64,000 nt of DNA from Acidaminobacter sp. (GCA_009881125.1 WXFH01000056.1:91246-155245), one strand, 5' to 3'. Positions 24,987 to 34,202 are shown, counted from the stretch's first letter. Made by a program: numbers and translations. Notes: a model not told the origin generated them from the sequence alone.

Positions 24987-25766
24987 TCACTCCACATAGA
25001 TCATCTTTTTGGTCATGCCCCCGTCCACGACGACATTCTCGCCTGTGATGAATCCGCTGCCCGGATCGATCAGAAACGCCGCGGTTCTGGCGATGTCTTC
25101 AGGAACACCGACCCGCCCAACAGGATGTTGGGACTTGTCTTCCTCGCTGTGCACCGGGGGGGTTGCTTTTGAGGCTTTTTGCCAGTCCCGCGTCTCGATC
25201 CATCCAGGGCTGATGCAGTTGACGCGGATTTCAGGCCCTAGACTGACGGCAAGAGCGTGGGTAAGGGCGACTATGCCGCCCTTTGACGCGGAATAGGCTT
25301 CAGTATTGGCCTCAGACATCAAGGCTCTGGTAGAAGCGAGAAGGACCATTGAGCCGCCGCCTTCTGACTGCCTCAGGTGGGGGGCGGCGTGCTTTGCCAG
25401 GAGGAATCCCGCTGTCAGGTTGACGGCTAGGACGTGATTCCAAGCTTCGAGGGAAAGGGTCTCCACGGGTTGATTTGCCGTGACGGCGGCGTTATGAATG
25501 ACAGCGTCCAGACGCCTGAAGACTTGGATCGTTTGTGAGATGGCGTTTGAAATATCGCTTTCGCTGCTGACATCGCTTTCGAGGACGAGGCAAACACCTT
25601 GATTTCGGGTAATGGTGCGGAGCTCTTCGTTGGCTTCTCTGTCTATTTCCATGGCAGCAACGGCATAGCCAAGTTTGAGGAAGTGAAGGACGAGTGCCCT
25701 TCCAATACCTTGACCGCCGCCGGTAATCAGGACGACCCGCTGGTTGTCATTGTTCGTTTGTATCAT
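24987..25766 (-). CDS. SDR family oxidoreductase
   Basis: A 259-residue short-chain dehydrogenase with VLITGGGQGIGRALV, NAAVTANQP, LASTRALM with the catalytic Ser, YSASKGGI with Tyr/Lys, RVNCISPGWI and VVVDGGM. Glucose/3-oxoacyl-type SDR; the substrate cannot be read from sequence. The ATG at 25766 has GCGAGG upstream and places the Rossmann strand after about 12 residues; a 30-residue longer frame has no ribosome site. Convergent with the MFS gene and divergent from the glycosylase gene. Confidence 0.9.
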   Translation of the reverse strand: MIQTNNDNQRVVLITGGGQGIGRALVLHFLKLGYAVAAMEIDREANEELRTITRNQGVCLVLESDVSSESDISNAISQTIQVFRRLDAVIHNAAVTANQPVETLSLEAWNHVLAVNLTAGFLLAKHAAPHLRQSEGGGSMVLLASTRALMSEANTEAYSASKGGIVALTHALAVSLGPEIRVNCISPGWIETRDWQKASKATPPVHSEEDKSQHPVGRVGVPEDIARTAAFLIDPGSGFITGENVVVDGGMTKKMIYVE

Positions 25767-26069
25767 TTTCGCAGCCTCGCTTTTATATTGTTTTATTTGG
25801 TGACGCGGTTGAGTTTCGGGATGGGGATGGGTGTTGGTGGCGTTGACCATCGGCAAAACAACAGCCTTTGAACTGGCTGTAAATCTGATTGAGCCGGTTG
25901 TTTAAAACTTGATGAGTTGCTGGTTCATGTAATAGTTACCCAATATACGCTGTAAACATGTGTTAAACCTTCTCAGAAGGGTGAAAGTTTGGGTATTAAT
26001 TCATTATCCATAATTAATTTGTGAAGCGGGATCGACTTTGATCTTTATCAAATCGTATGAGGTGAGCCC
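25767..26069. other. Divergent intergenic region
   Basis: This 303-base region separates the minus-strand SDR gene from the plus-strand DNA glycosylase gene. It holds a copy of the dispersed element (TTGACCATCGGC, 25843-25854) and a small dyad ATTAATT/AATTAAT (25995-26001 and 26012-26018) that may lie near the glycosylase promoter. I see no clear hexamer pair, ORF or RNA. Confidence 0.5.
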
Positions 26070-26588
26070 ATGAGTCCTGATAATGAACGGCTGAGAGCTT
26101 TTTCGCCAATTGAGGCACCTGACGCCCGAGTCCTGATCCTTGGGTCGATGCCAAGCCAGGAGTCGTTGGAAAGGCAGAGGTATTATGCCCACCCAAGAAA
26201 CCAGTTTTGGATGCTGATTTGCCGTCTGTTTAACGAGCCTTGTCCGGAAGATTATTTGGCGCGGAGGCGCATTCTGCTGGCACACGGGATTGCGCTGTGG
26301 GATGTGGTGGATTCCTGCAGACGTGAAGGGAGTGCGGACTCAGCGATTCGGGAGGTCGTGGTGAATGAATTTGAGCCGTTTTTTGCTGCGCATCCCTGTA
26401 TACACACAATTATTTTTAATGGCGCAAAAGCTTATCAACTCTATGAAAAGTATGTACTCAACTCTGTGACTGGGTTTGAACTGAGCTTAATCCAGCTGCC
26501 ATCTACAAGCCCTGCGCATGCGGTATCCTTTGAGGACAAACTGAAAGCATGGCAATTGGGCTTTGAAAAAGCTGGGCTAAAACTTTAA
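26070..26588 (+). CDS. DNA-deoxyinosine (hypoxanthine) glycosylase, UDG superfamily family 6-like
   Basis: A 172-residue DNA glycosylase of the uracil-DNA-glycosylase fold. Motif 1 region RVLILGSMPSQES, the YYAHPRNQFW segment and motif 2 LPSTSPAHAVSF match hypoxanthine-DNA glycosylases (Mug/HDG-like). It would excise deaminated adenine from DNA in base-excision repair. GAGGTGAGCCC precedes the ATG. Monocistronic. Confidence is high for the superfamily and good for the HDG subfamily. Confidence 0.88.
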   Translation: MSPDNERLRAFSPIEAPDARVLILGSMPSQESLERQRYYAHPRNQFWMLICRLFNEPCPEDYLARRRILLAHGIALWDVVDSCRREGSADSAIREVVVNEFEPFFAAHPCIHTIIFNGAKAYQLYEKYVLNSVTGFELSLIQLPSTSPAHAVSFEDKLKAWQLGFEKAGLKL

Positions 26589-26718
26589 AAGGGCGGGGAT
26601 GGTTGGGAAAGATATTTGAACAGGCTCAATAATAAACAATTTGGATTGGAATTGTTGCGTGTGTGTTACCGTCCGCGTCGCCAAGTAAACACCCAACTCA
26701 ACAACCAAACAAAATTAT

Positions 26719-26747
26719 TTGCGTCCGCTTCCTAAATTGCGTATAAT
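26719..26747 (+). promoter_or_regulatory. Sigma-A promoter of the grd-cluster GntR gene
   Basis: TTGCGT (26719-26724), exact 17-base spacer and consensus TATAAT (26742-26747), 72 bases upstream of the GntR start codon. Confidence 0.7.
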
Positions 26748-26818
26748 TAAGTTTGAGTGAAATACACAGTGTTTTTCAGACGCTCAAAGCACTCAAATCC
26801 GCTTGAAAGGAAACGCCT

Positions 26819-27457
26819 ATGGAGAAGTCCTATAAAACCGAAGAGATCTACGAAATTTTGAAGAATAGAGTTGTCCATCTCGAGTATGAGCCAGGTCTTG
26901 TCCTAAACGAGGAAGAGTTGGCAGAAGAGTTCAACGTCAGCCGCACGCCTATCCGCAAGATATTCCAGCAGCTGAACGCGGACAACCTGCTCAACATCAT
27001 CCCGCGTTATGGCGCCCAGGTGACTTCGGTTGACTTCAGAAAGATGAAATCAATCTTTGAGGTGACGCGGCAGCTTGATCCCTTCGCGGCACGACTGGCA
27101 GTGGAACGTATTCAGCCACATCAAATCGCCAAGCTCGAGGAAATCATGGGACGCCTGCAAAACTACAGGATCCCTGATGACTACCAAAAGGCCATTGATG
27201 ATGATGAAATCTTTCACAAAACTATCCTGGAAAGCAGCGGCAACCCCGCACTGGCAGAGATTCTCTCCAAACTGCATATGCAGACTGAGAGAATGTGGCA
27301 CTATTCCGAGCAGTATATCGACAGCATCAACATATTCACAGACACCCTGGGTGAACTGCTGGAAGCCTTGAAAGAACAGGATGTTGAAAAAGCAGAGCGC
27401 AGTGCCAGACTGCATATTGATCAATTTGTAGAAAAAATCAAAAAAGAGATGCTGTAA
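26819..27457 (+). CDS. GntR family regulator, FCD subfamily (reductase cluster)
   Basis: A 212-residue regulator with an N-terminal winged helix (LNEEELAEEFNVSRTPIRKI, about residues 30-50; then a wing IIPRYGAQV) and a C-terminal FCD domain with DDDEIFHKTILESSGN and the later ARLHIDQFVEKI helix. It differs from the island GntR at 14366. Its place 320 bases upstream of grdX, in the same direction, suggests that it controls the reductase operon in response to the amino-acid substrate. AAAGGAAAC precedes the ATG. Confidence 0.9.
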   Translation: MEKSYKTEEIYEILKNRVVHLEYEPGLVLNEEELAEEFNVSRTPIRKIFQQLNADNLLNIIPRYGAQVTSVDFRKMKSIFEVTRQLDPFAARLAVERIQPHQIAKLEEIMGRLQNYRIPDDYQKAIDDDEIFHKTILESSGNPALAEILSKLHMQTERMWHYSEQYIDSINIFTDTLGELLEALKEQDVEKAERSARLHIDQFVEKIKKEML

Positions 27458-27776
27458 ACGTCAAAAACCTCACAAAGTACTGTTGAGATTATACATCTGC
27501 TTCCCTTCCTATAAAGAAGGGCAACAGGTGTTTATTTTTTTTGCTTTTAAAGTAAAACAGGCTGAACATGAGTAGAATCAAGCATAGGGAAATTTAGGAA
27601 TTAACAATATATTGTTTTGATACAAAAACATAAACATTGACAATCATTTGACTATTCAGAATTTTTATGGTACATTACGAATACACAAAGTATTTCTATA
27701 AAATATAATTAAAATCCAAACAAGAAATCTTAAAGATGCACAAATTATCCCCTGATCAAAAGAGGAGGAAAGCACC
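27458..27776 (+). other. Intergenic region with terminator and reductase promoter
   Basis: This 319-base AT-rich gap holds a hairpin around CCCTTC/GAAGGG (about 27491-27542) with a downstream T-run, terminating the GntR gene, and a promoter for the reductase operon: TTGACT (27648-27653), 17-base spacer, TACATT (27671-27676). No glycine-riboswitch-like sequence was recognised. Confidence 0.6.
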
Positions 27777-28196
27777 TTGTCCTATCGCATCGTCACCAAC
27801 AATCCCTCGGTGAGGGACAGTTATAAAAACGTCATTTTTATTGATGGCACTTACGAGGACGTTTTGGTCAAAGTCAGAGACTTGGTCCATTCCGGCGTCG
27901 AGCTGATCGACAGTCCGCTCGGTGCCAGCATCCGAATGCTGCTCTCGCCCTACCGTTCTATTCTCGTCGGTACAGAGCGCCAAGCCATGAATGCAGATCA
28001 AATTTTACTCATTGAACAGAGCATCCTGAACTACCGCACCCTGACTCAGCGCCGCAATTCAGAGCCCCAACACGCGAACGACTACGCCGTAGTCGACAAA
28101 GCGCTTCTAGAAGCTTCTATACAAGCTTATGAAGATATGAAATGCCCAACTCATTCAAAATTTACCGGAGGTGAATTTCTTGAAACTCGAGCTTAG
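27777..28196 (+). CDS. grdX: GrdX family protein
   Basis: A 139-residue protein of the GrdX family, a small protein of unknown role encoded at the head of glycine/sarcosine/betaine reductase operons. It starts YRIVTNNPSVRDSYKNVIFI and contains VLVKVRDLVHSGVELIDSPLGASI, typical of the family (quoted in parts). TTG start with AGAGGAGG upstream. Its 3' end overlaps the 5' end of the GrdE-type gene by 17 bases, which implies translational coupling. Confidence 0.88.
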   Translation: MSYRIVTNNPSVRDSYKNVIFIDGTYEDVLVKVRDLVHSGVELIDSPLGASIRMLLSPYRSILVGTERQAMNADQILLIEQSILNYRTLTQRRNSEPQHANDYAVVDKALLEASIQAYEDMKCPTHSKFTGGEFLETRA

Positions 28197-29466
28197 AAAA
28201 ATCCAGATCAAAGATGTAGTATTCGGTGACAAAATGGAAGTCAACGGTGGCGTTCTGACCATCAACAAGGATCAAGTCGTCGCAAAACTCATGGAAGACC
28301 ACAGAGTCAAGGAAATCAAAATCGACCTGGCGAAGCCGGGCGAAAAGACCAGAATCATTCCTGTCAAGGACTGCATTGAGCCACGTGTCAAGATCGAAGG
28401 CGAAGGCAAGGGCTTCCCTGGTGTCACAGGCAAAATGGTTCCCCTTGGCGACGGCAAAGTCAACGTTCTTGACGGCGCTGCAGTAGTAACTATTGGCGAC
28501 ATCGTCGGTTTCCAGGAAGGCGTTGTCGACATGTGGGGCGAGGGCGCTAAATGGACGCCGTTCTCCAAAACGTTTAACATCGTTGTGGACATCATTCCTG
28601 TCGAGGGGCTTGAGCCTCACGTTCATGAGGAAACTGTCAGACTCGCTGGTCTTAAAGCAGCTGAAGTCATAGGTGAAGCTGGCCGTTATGCTGAGCCAAC
28701 CAACGTCGAAGTCTTTGAAATGGGCAACCATGCAGAAGAGTCCGCAAAATACCCTAATTTACCTAAAGTCCTCTACGTCGAAATGCTGATCTCCCAAGGT
28801 CTGCTCCATGACGGTTACATCTACGGCGTCAACAGCCAGAAGATTCTTCCGACGCTCATCCATCCGAATGAAGAGCTTGACGGCGCTGTCATCAGTGGCA
28901 ATTGCGTCGCGGCTTGCGATAAAATCACGACTTACCAGCACCAAAACAACTCCGCGATCCTCGACCTCTATGCGGAGCACGGCAAAACCATCAACTTCCT
29001 CGGCGTCATCCTCACTCCTGAGCTGACCACCCTTGAAGGCAAGTTCAGAACCTGCGACTACACCGCTAAGCTTTGCACAATGATGGGTGCGGATGGTGTC
29101 ATCGTTTCCGAGGAAGGTTACGGCAACCCGGACTCCGACCTCCTTATGATTTGTAAGCGCCTTGAAAAAGCCGGCGTCAAAACAGTCCTCATCACAGACG
29201 AGTGCTCCGGTTGGGACGGCATGTCACAGCCTCTCGCAGACACGACAAAAGAAGCGGTTGCCGTCGTATCCGCCGGCAACGTCAGCCACGTCGTCACCCT
29301 GGAGCCTGCAGACAAAGTTATTGGCAGCGCTAAAGCAATCTCGACGCTTGCTGGCGGCTGGGATGGATCCCTTTCCGAGGACGGCTCCATTAAGTGCGAG
29401 CTCAACGCCGTTATTGGCGCAACCTCTGAAATTGGATACCACAACTGCACCGTTAAGCTTTACTAA
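28180..29466 (+). CDS. Glycine/sarcosine/betaine reductase component B alpha/beta proprotein
   Basis: A 428-residue proprotein of the GrdE/GrdG/GrdI family, exactly the usual length. With the TTG start at 28180 (GGAGGTG six bases upstream) the N-terminus MKLELRKIQIKDVVFG matches the family, and the processing site falls at Asn241-Cys242 in SGNCVAACDK. Family knowledge: cleavage there converts the Cys to a pyruvoyl group that binds the amine substrate as a Schiff base, giving two subunits of about 25 and 22 kDa. Whether the substrate is glycine, sarcosine, betaine or another amine cannot be told from sequence alone. Confidence 0.93.
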   Translation: MKLELRKIQIKDVVFGDKMEVNGGVLTINKDQVVAKLMEDHRVKEIKIDLAKPGEKTRIIPVKDCIEPRVKIEGEGKGFPGVTGKMVPLGDGKVNVLDGAAVVTIGDIVGFQEGVVDMWGEGAKWTPFSKTFNIVVDIIPVEGLEPHVHEETVRLAGLKAAEVIGEAGRYAEPTNVEVFEMGNHAEESAKYPNLPKVLYVEMLISQGLLHDGYIYGVNSQKILPTLIHPNEELDGAVISGNCVAACDKITTYQHQNNSAILDLYAEHGKTINFLGVILTPELTTLEGKFRTCDYTAKLCTMMGADGVIVSEEGYGNPDSDLLMICKRLEKAGVKTVLITDECSGWDGMSQPLADTTKEAVAVVSAGNVSHVVTLEPADKVIGSAKAISTLAGGWDGSLSEDGSIKCELNAVIGATSEIGYHNCTVKLY

Positions 29467-29487
29467 AACGCGAGAGGAGGAAGTCAA

Positions 29488-30795
29488 ATGTCGAATCCAT
29501 TCAAAGTACTTTACTATGTCAACCAATTCTTTGGCCAGGTTGGCGGCGAAGAAAAAGCCGGCATCGAGCCATTCTATAAAGAAGAGAAAATCGGCCCTGC
29601 AGCCGGCTTTGAAGCTTTGCTTGAAGGCGAAGGCACAGTCGTAGGCACCTTGGTCTGCGGCGACAACTACTTCAATGAGCACAACAAGGAAGCGTTTGCT
29701 TTCATCATGGATACCATTAAAGCAGCAAAGCCTGATTTGGTCGTCACCGGTCCAGCGTTCAACGCTGGTCGCTATGGCATGGCTTGCGGCGAAATTGCTG
29801 CCAAAGTCACTGAAGAGCTTGGTATTCCAACTCTTTCAGGGATGTATATCGAAAACCCGGGCCTCGATACTTGCGTCAGCAAGGTGATCGTTGTCAGCAC
29901 ACCTGACTCAGCAGCCGGTATGAGAACAGCGCTGCCTACTATGGCGAAAATTGCCCGTAAGCTTGCTAAAGGCGAAGAGCTCGGTGCGCCTGAAGTAGAA
30001 GGCTACATTCCTCAAGGACGCCGTCTTACTGTCTTCTCAGACAAGCGCGGTTCCAAGAGAGCAGTTGAAATGCTCCTCGCCCGCCTCAACAATGAAGCGT
30101 TCGAGACAGAGCTTCCTATGCCGCAATTCGACCGCGTTGATCCTGCCCTTGCTATCAAAGATCTTTCCAAAGCTACGATCGCCCTCGTTACCAGCGGCGG
30201 GATCGTACCGTTTGGCAACCCTGACAGAATTCAATCCGCAAGTGCTCAGAAGTGGGGTAAATATGACGTCTCAGCAGCGGCAGCCCTCAAAGGCGCCTAT
30301 TACACGATCCACGGCGGCTATGACCCTGTGTACGCGAATGAGACTCCGGACCGCGTCGCGCCGCTGGATGTCATGAAAACCCTTGAAAAGGAAGGCGTCA
30401 TAGGCAAGGTCTACGACTACTTCTACACCACAACTGGTACAGGAACATCGGTTGGAAACTCTTTAACTTTTGGTAAAGAAATCGGCGCAGAACTCAAAGC
30501 GGCCGGCGTGGACGGCGTTATCCTCACCTCGACGTGAGGCACCTGTACTCGTTGCGGTGCAACGATGGTTAAAGAAATCGAACGCTATGGCATTCCTATA
30601 GTTCACATGTCCACCATCACCACAATTTCACAAGCGGTAGGCGCGAACAGAATTGTCCCTACAATCGCAATTCCTCACCCGGTCGGCAATCCTAGCATTG
30701 CAGGTCCTGGCGAAGAAGCGCTCAGAAGAGACCTTGTTGAGCGCGCAGTCAAGGCACTCGGTACGCCTGTTGAAGATATAACGATTTTTGACTAG
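29488..30795 (+). CDS. Glycine/sarcosine/betaine reductase component B gamma subunit, selenoprotein
   Basis: A 435-residue GrdB/GrdF/GrdH-type selenoprotein. The UGA at 30535-30537 is read as selenocysteine 350, not stop: the frame continues to a TAG at 30793-30795 and the junction ILTST-U-GTCTRCGATMVKEIE carries the family UxxCxxC motif. A hairpin begins 12 bases after the UGA. Sec350 attacks the substrate held on the pyruvoyl subunit, and the product is passed to selenoprotein A as a carboxymethyl-selenoether. Conventional gene calling would split it at 30537 and produce a spurious gene from 30565. GAGGAGG precedes the ATG. Confidence 0.95.
30550..30564 (+). promoter_or_regulatory. Bacterial SECIS-type hairpin
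   Basis: CGTTGC-GGT-GCAACG: a perfect 6-bp stem with a three-base loop, 12 bases downstream of the UGA at 30535. Position and loop guanines fit a bacterial SECIS element recruiting SelB with Sec-tRNA. Confidence 0.75.
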
Positions 30796-30819
30796 AAAAG
30801 TGAACCCACCGATATAATT

Positions 30820-30881
30820 GTGAAGTGCAGCTGAGGGTTTGCCGATGGTGATCATCAGCAGGCTCCTCAGCAGCACTTCAC
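30820..30881 (+). other. Long hairpin containing a GCCGATGG element
   Basis: GTGAAGTGCAGCTGAGG (30820-30836) pairs with 30865-30881, 16 of 17 positions, around a 28-base loop that contains GCCGATGGTGAT (30841-30852). It separates the reductase gene from the transporter gene and lacks a U-run, so it is probably an mRNA processing or stability element. Confidence 0.7.
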
Positions 30882-30908
30882 ACTTTCGGGGTATAGGAGG
30901 CGAATTAT

Positions 30909-32015
30909 ATGTCAGAGGAAAAACTCAGCTATAAAACGATTGTCATCTACGCGGGCGCGTTTATCGCGTTCTTGATTGGATCGGGCTTCGCTACCGGGCA
31001 AGAAATCATGCAGTATTTCACTGCCTATGGGTTCAAAGGGATCTTGGGCGCAGTCGTCGTCTTTCTCTTGTTTCTCTATGTGGGAGTCAGCTTTATTACA
31101 ACAGGATTTGATAAAAAGTTTCATAAGGGCAGTGAGATCTATGAGTACATGTGCGGCCCATACATAGGCAAGTTTTATGATTACTTCTCTATTGCTTTCA
31201 TTTATATGTCTTTCATTGTAATGATCGGCGGAGCGGGTGCGACTCTGAATCAACAGTATGGTCTTCCAATCTACGTCGGCGGCATAGGAATGGGTATCTT
31301 AGCTTTCGGGACTGTCGTTTTCGGTTTGAAAGGCATCGTTGATGTCATTGGTAAAATTGGTCCGGTAATTACAGTTATGGCGATTGGTCTTGGATTAACA
31401 GCCATCTTCCAAAACCCGGGCGGTCTTGCAAAAGCTTCTGAAATCATTCCAACGATGAATCTCTTGAAAGCTTCCAGCAACTGGGTCTATGCAGCTTTAT
31501 CCTATGTTGGATTCTGCATGCTGTGGTTGGCCGCGTTTATGGCCTCTATGGGTTCTGCTGCAAAGAGCAGGAAAGAAGCCAGTTTGGGCGCAATCTTTGG
31601 TGCTATAGGCTTCTCACTGGCGGTCATTATTATGGCCCTTGGTCTTATGGCCAACGTCGAGCTGGTTGCAGGTACCATGGTTCCATCTTTGATTTTGGCC
31701 GGTAACATCCACCCGACACTTGCGATCATTTTCTCTCTGACAGTCATTGCAGGCATTTACACGACTTCAGTACCGCTTCTCTGGTCAGTCGTCGCGAGAA
31801 TAGCAGAAGAAAAGACGCAGAAATTCATTATCATTACTGGCCTCCTCGCAGTCATTGGTGTATTCGTTGGTCTTAACGTTCCTTTTGACAGACTCGTCAA
31901 TATTATTTACGTCATCAATGGTTATGTCGGCATTCTGTTGCTTGTCATTATGCTCGTCAGATCTGCCCGCAGAATCGCTGCAGGCAAAGCCAGCAACGTG
32001 AAAGACGCAGCATAA
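30909..32015 (+). CDS. YkvI-type membrane transporter
   Basis: A 368-residue protein with about ten predicted helices, of the YkvI family (APC-like fold). The first helix carries IAFLIGSGFATGQEIMQYF with the unwound GSG-type motif found in sodium- or proton-coupled amine and amino-acid symporters. Directly downstream of the reductase subunit, it is the obvious candidate importer of the substrate. Betaine and sarcosine reductase operons usually carry BCCT carriers instead, so this choice points to an amino-acid-like substrate. AGGAGG precedes the ATG. Confidence 0.85.
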   Translation: MSEEKLSYKTIVIYAGAFIAFLIGSGFATGQEIMQYFTAYGFKGILGAVVVFLLFLYVGVSFITTGFDKKFHKGSEIYEYMCGPYIGKFYDYFSIAFIYMSFIVMIGGAGATLNQQYGLPIYVGGIGMGILAFGTVVFGLKGIVDVIGKIGPVITVMAIGLGLTAIFQNPGGLAKASEIIPTMNLLKASSNWVYAALSYVGFCMLWLAAFMASMGSAAKSRKEASLGAIFGAIGFSLAVIIMALGLMANVELVAGTMVPSLILAGNIHPTLAIIFSLTVIAGIYTTSVPLLWSVVARIAEEKTQKFIIITGLLAVIGVFVGLNVPFDRLVNIIYVINGYVGILLLVIMLVRSARRIAAGKASNVKDAA

Positions 32016-32051
32016 ACTTAATCTGTCACCAATTTCTAAACAAATAGACCC

Positions 32052-32118
32052 AAAGAAAAGCCCATGGGCGCAGCTGCAGACCTTAACCTGCTGAGGCGGC
32101 ATGGGCTTTTCTTTTTGG
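32052..32118 (+). terminator. Intrinsic terminator of the reductase operon
   Basis: AAAGAAAAGCCCATG (32052-32066) pairs with CATGGGCTTTTCTTT (32100-32114) and is followed by T residues. Confidence 0.85.
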
Positions 32119-32158
32119 TGTAATACACCTTAAGAAATTTGTTTTGGCTGATGGCTGC

Positions 32159-32230
32159 GTGTAACTCGGTGTCAGACACCAAGTTTCATCTCACGTGTAA
32201 CTCGGTGTCAGACACCAAGTTTCATCTCAC
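32159..32230. repeat. 36-bp tandem duplication containing the GTGTC palindrome
   Basis: Two near-identical 36-bp units (32159-32194, 32195-32230), each with GGTGTCAGACACC (32168-32180, 32204-32216), then a degenerate third start (CATGTAACTCA). Located between convergent genes. Confidence 0.88.
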
Positions 32231-32247
32231 ATGTAACTCAATGGGTT

Positions 32248-33390
32248 TTAATCCCCAAAACCAAAATAGACCAAAGCGGCGCCTAATAGTCCAAACACCA
32301 GCAATCCGGCGGCATTGTAGAGGATAAAGGACTTTAGATAAGGCTTGGCTTCGCCGGGATGATCCTTCAAAAACAGCCTGTAGGAAATCACGCTGGCCAG
32401 GGAAGCGATTAGAGTTCCCATGCCCCCAACGTTGACACCCAGAAGCAGCGGCGCCCAGTCCTCCGTAAATTCAGACAGGAGGATGGCGGCCGGCACGTTG
32501 GAGATGACCTGGCTGAACAGCACACTGCTGAAATAAACGGTGACAGGGGTACTGAGGAGAGACTGCATCAGTGCTATAACAGCGGGGATCTCCGAAAGTC
32601 TTGCCACTATGATGAAGAAGCCTACGAAGGTGGCCAAGAGCCCATAGTCAACGGCTATGAGGAGTTTTGGGCGGACGAGCAGGGTGACGGCAAGCACCAG
32701 GCCCAGGGTCGTCAGATCGCTGATTAGTCCGAAGACGGAAAGGATAATGACCCCGAAGGATAAGACCCATGGCAGCAGCTGCAGTGGGTGCGGATGATCC
32801 GGGATCTTGAGGTCGATGGACAGCTGTCGCGACGGCAGTCTGGTGGACAGCCAAATGAGCCACGCGCCTCCGAAGCCGGCAAAAGGTGCCACCACTGAAA
32901 AGAAGTTGCCCGCCGAGAGGGCGTAACGCGTCAGTATGAAGAGGTTCTGCGGGTTGCCCATAGGCGTCAGGCTGCTGCCGATGTTCGCCGCCAAAGTCGC
33001 GAGCACCACGGTACGAATCACAGGGTAATGGCCCCGGTGGCCAACGATAAGCGCAATGGGCACCAGGGTAAGGAGCGCCACGTCATTTGTAATGAGCATG
33101 GCACTGAAAAAGCTGAGGCCGACGACACCCAGTGCGACTCGCCGCTCTGAACCAAGCTGTCTGAGCAGCCGGATGGCAATGGCATCCAGGAGGTTCAGCT
33201 GTTCGAAAGCTTTAAGAACAATCATCAAATTAAACAGCGTGATCAGCACCTTGAAATCCAGATCAACTGGGGTTGGCAGTTTTATAAGACTCAGCAGTGC
33301 GGCTGCTCCAAGTGAAATGGACAGGACGAGATCCCGCCGGATCCAGTTTGTTAACTTGTTCCATAGGCGATTCAATGTGTCGCGAATCAT
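32248..33390 (-). CDS. SLC13/ArsB-type anion permease
   Basis: A 380-residue membrane protein with about ten helices of the ion transporter (CitMHS/ArsB/NhaD) superfamily. It has an N-terminal amphipathic basic segment, SAMLITNDVALLTLVPIAL and GSSLTPMGNPQNLFIL, the two re-entrant loop motifs of the family, repeated in the second half as SQVISNVPAAILLS. Likely substrate is an inorganic or carboxylate anion; not determinable here. The ATG at 33390 with AAGGAG nine bases upstream is preferred to a GTG six bases earlier. Confidence 0.85.
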   Translation of the reverse strand: MIRDTLNRLWNKLTNWIRRDLVLSISLGAAALLSLIKLPTPVDLDFKVLITLFNLMIVLKAFEQLNLLDAIAIRLLRQLGSERRVALGVVGLSFFSAMLITNDVALLTLVPIALIVGHRGHYPVIRTVVLATLAANIGSSLTPMGNPQNLFILTRYALSAGNFFSVVAPFAGFGGAWLIWLSTRLPSRQLSIDLKIPDHPHPLQLLPWVLSFGVIILSVFGLISDLTTLGLVLAVTLLVRPKLLIAVDYGLLATFVGFFIIVARLSEIPAVIALMQSLLSTPVTVYFSSVLFSQVISNVPAAILLSEFTEDWAPLLLGVNVGGMGTLIASLASVISYRLFLKDHPGEAKPYLKSFILYNAAGLLVFGLLGAALVYFGFGD

Positions 33391-33728
33391 TCTCACCAGC
33401 TCCTTATTGCTATCGAAGCGATTATAGCACGGGGCGACTCTGACAACAAGGCAGAGCGAGCATTTTGAGTGGATTGGCGGGAATCTGCACGAGTTAATAT
33501 CAACATCTGAACCGAACCACTGGATGGAACAGATGGAAGATTAATCATGAAGATAGAATTGTTAATAAATCAGCACAAATTTCCGAATCTTCAGTTTAAT
33601 TTAAGGTGTAAGCTGTATAATGAAATTGTGACAAAAGAATGACAAAAGAGACGTAAAAGTTCCAATTTGTCGCCGAACTTCTCGCGGCCATGACAGCTTA
33701 ATTCACCAGACCTAGGGAGGAACGATTT
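33391..33728. other. Divergent intergenic region
   Basis: A 338-base AT-rich gap between the anion permease (minus) and the VOC gene (plus). A consensus TATAAT at 33616-33621 is a likely -10 for the VOC gene with a weak -35; no operator, RNA or ORF was recognised. Confidence 0.5.
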
Positions 33729-34202
33729 ATGAACATGCATTACGATCAGAATGAGAAGATGGATTCGGATCTAGTTCAGGAGAACTTTATGGTCCTTGAA
33801 AACCAGCCTTCCTGCCTTTCTGAGCCGATCTCCATAAAAACGGTTTTCTACGTTGAGAATCTCGATACTTCCAAGCAGTTTTATAAGACGGTGCTCGATC
33901 AAAGCCCTATTCTCGATGCGCCAGGGCTCGTTGAATTTCAACTGATGCGCAATTTCAAGCTCGGACTGGTGCCGCTGAAGGGGATTGTACGTACGCTCAA
34001 TCTCGCTGTGAGACACCGCCCTGAGGGCTGTATGCCGGCTTGCGAGATCTGCCTGAAGCATGAGGATCCGGAGGGGTGCCTTGTTCTGTTCGAAGCTGCG
34101 GGCGGCAAGCTGATCCAGCCCCTCAAAACCATGGACTGGGGCGAGGAAGTCGCCTATGGTCTGGATCCGGATGGTCACATGATCGCGTTTTCAAGAGCGT
34201 GA
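33729..34202 (+). CDS. VOC (glyoxalase/bleomycin-resistance) superfamily protein
   Basis: A 157-residue protein with a ~35-residue polar N-terminal leader followed by a VOC fold: KTVFYVENLDTSKQFYKTVL, VEFQLMRNFKLGLVP and a C-terminal YGLDPDGHMIAFSRA with the typical late-strand Asp/His/Phe pattern. Five cysteines cluster in the middle (GCMPACEIC, GCLVLF), which is unusual for the family. Members bind metals or antibiotics or act as isomerases; the role is unknown. GGGAGG precedes the ATG. Monocistronic. Confidence 0.8.
   Translation: MNMHYDQNEKMDSDLVQENFMVLENQPSCLSEPISIKTVFYVENLDTSKQFYKTVLDQSPILDAPGLVEFQLMRNFKLGLVPLKGIVRTLNLAVRHRPEGCMPACEICLKHEDPEGCLVLFEAAGGKLIQPLKTMDWGEEVAYGLDPDGHMIAFSRA

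Noticed and set aside
27458..27776. Glycine riboswitch before the reductase operon
   Set aside because: I could not find the conserved glycine-aptamer core; only a terminator and a promoter are visible.
30565..30795. Separate small gene downstream of a truncated reductase gene
   Set aside because: It is the C-terminal part of the selenoprotein, read through UGA at 30535; family motif and length fit the joined frame.
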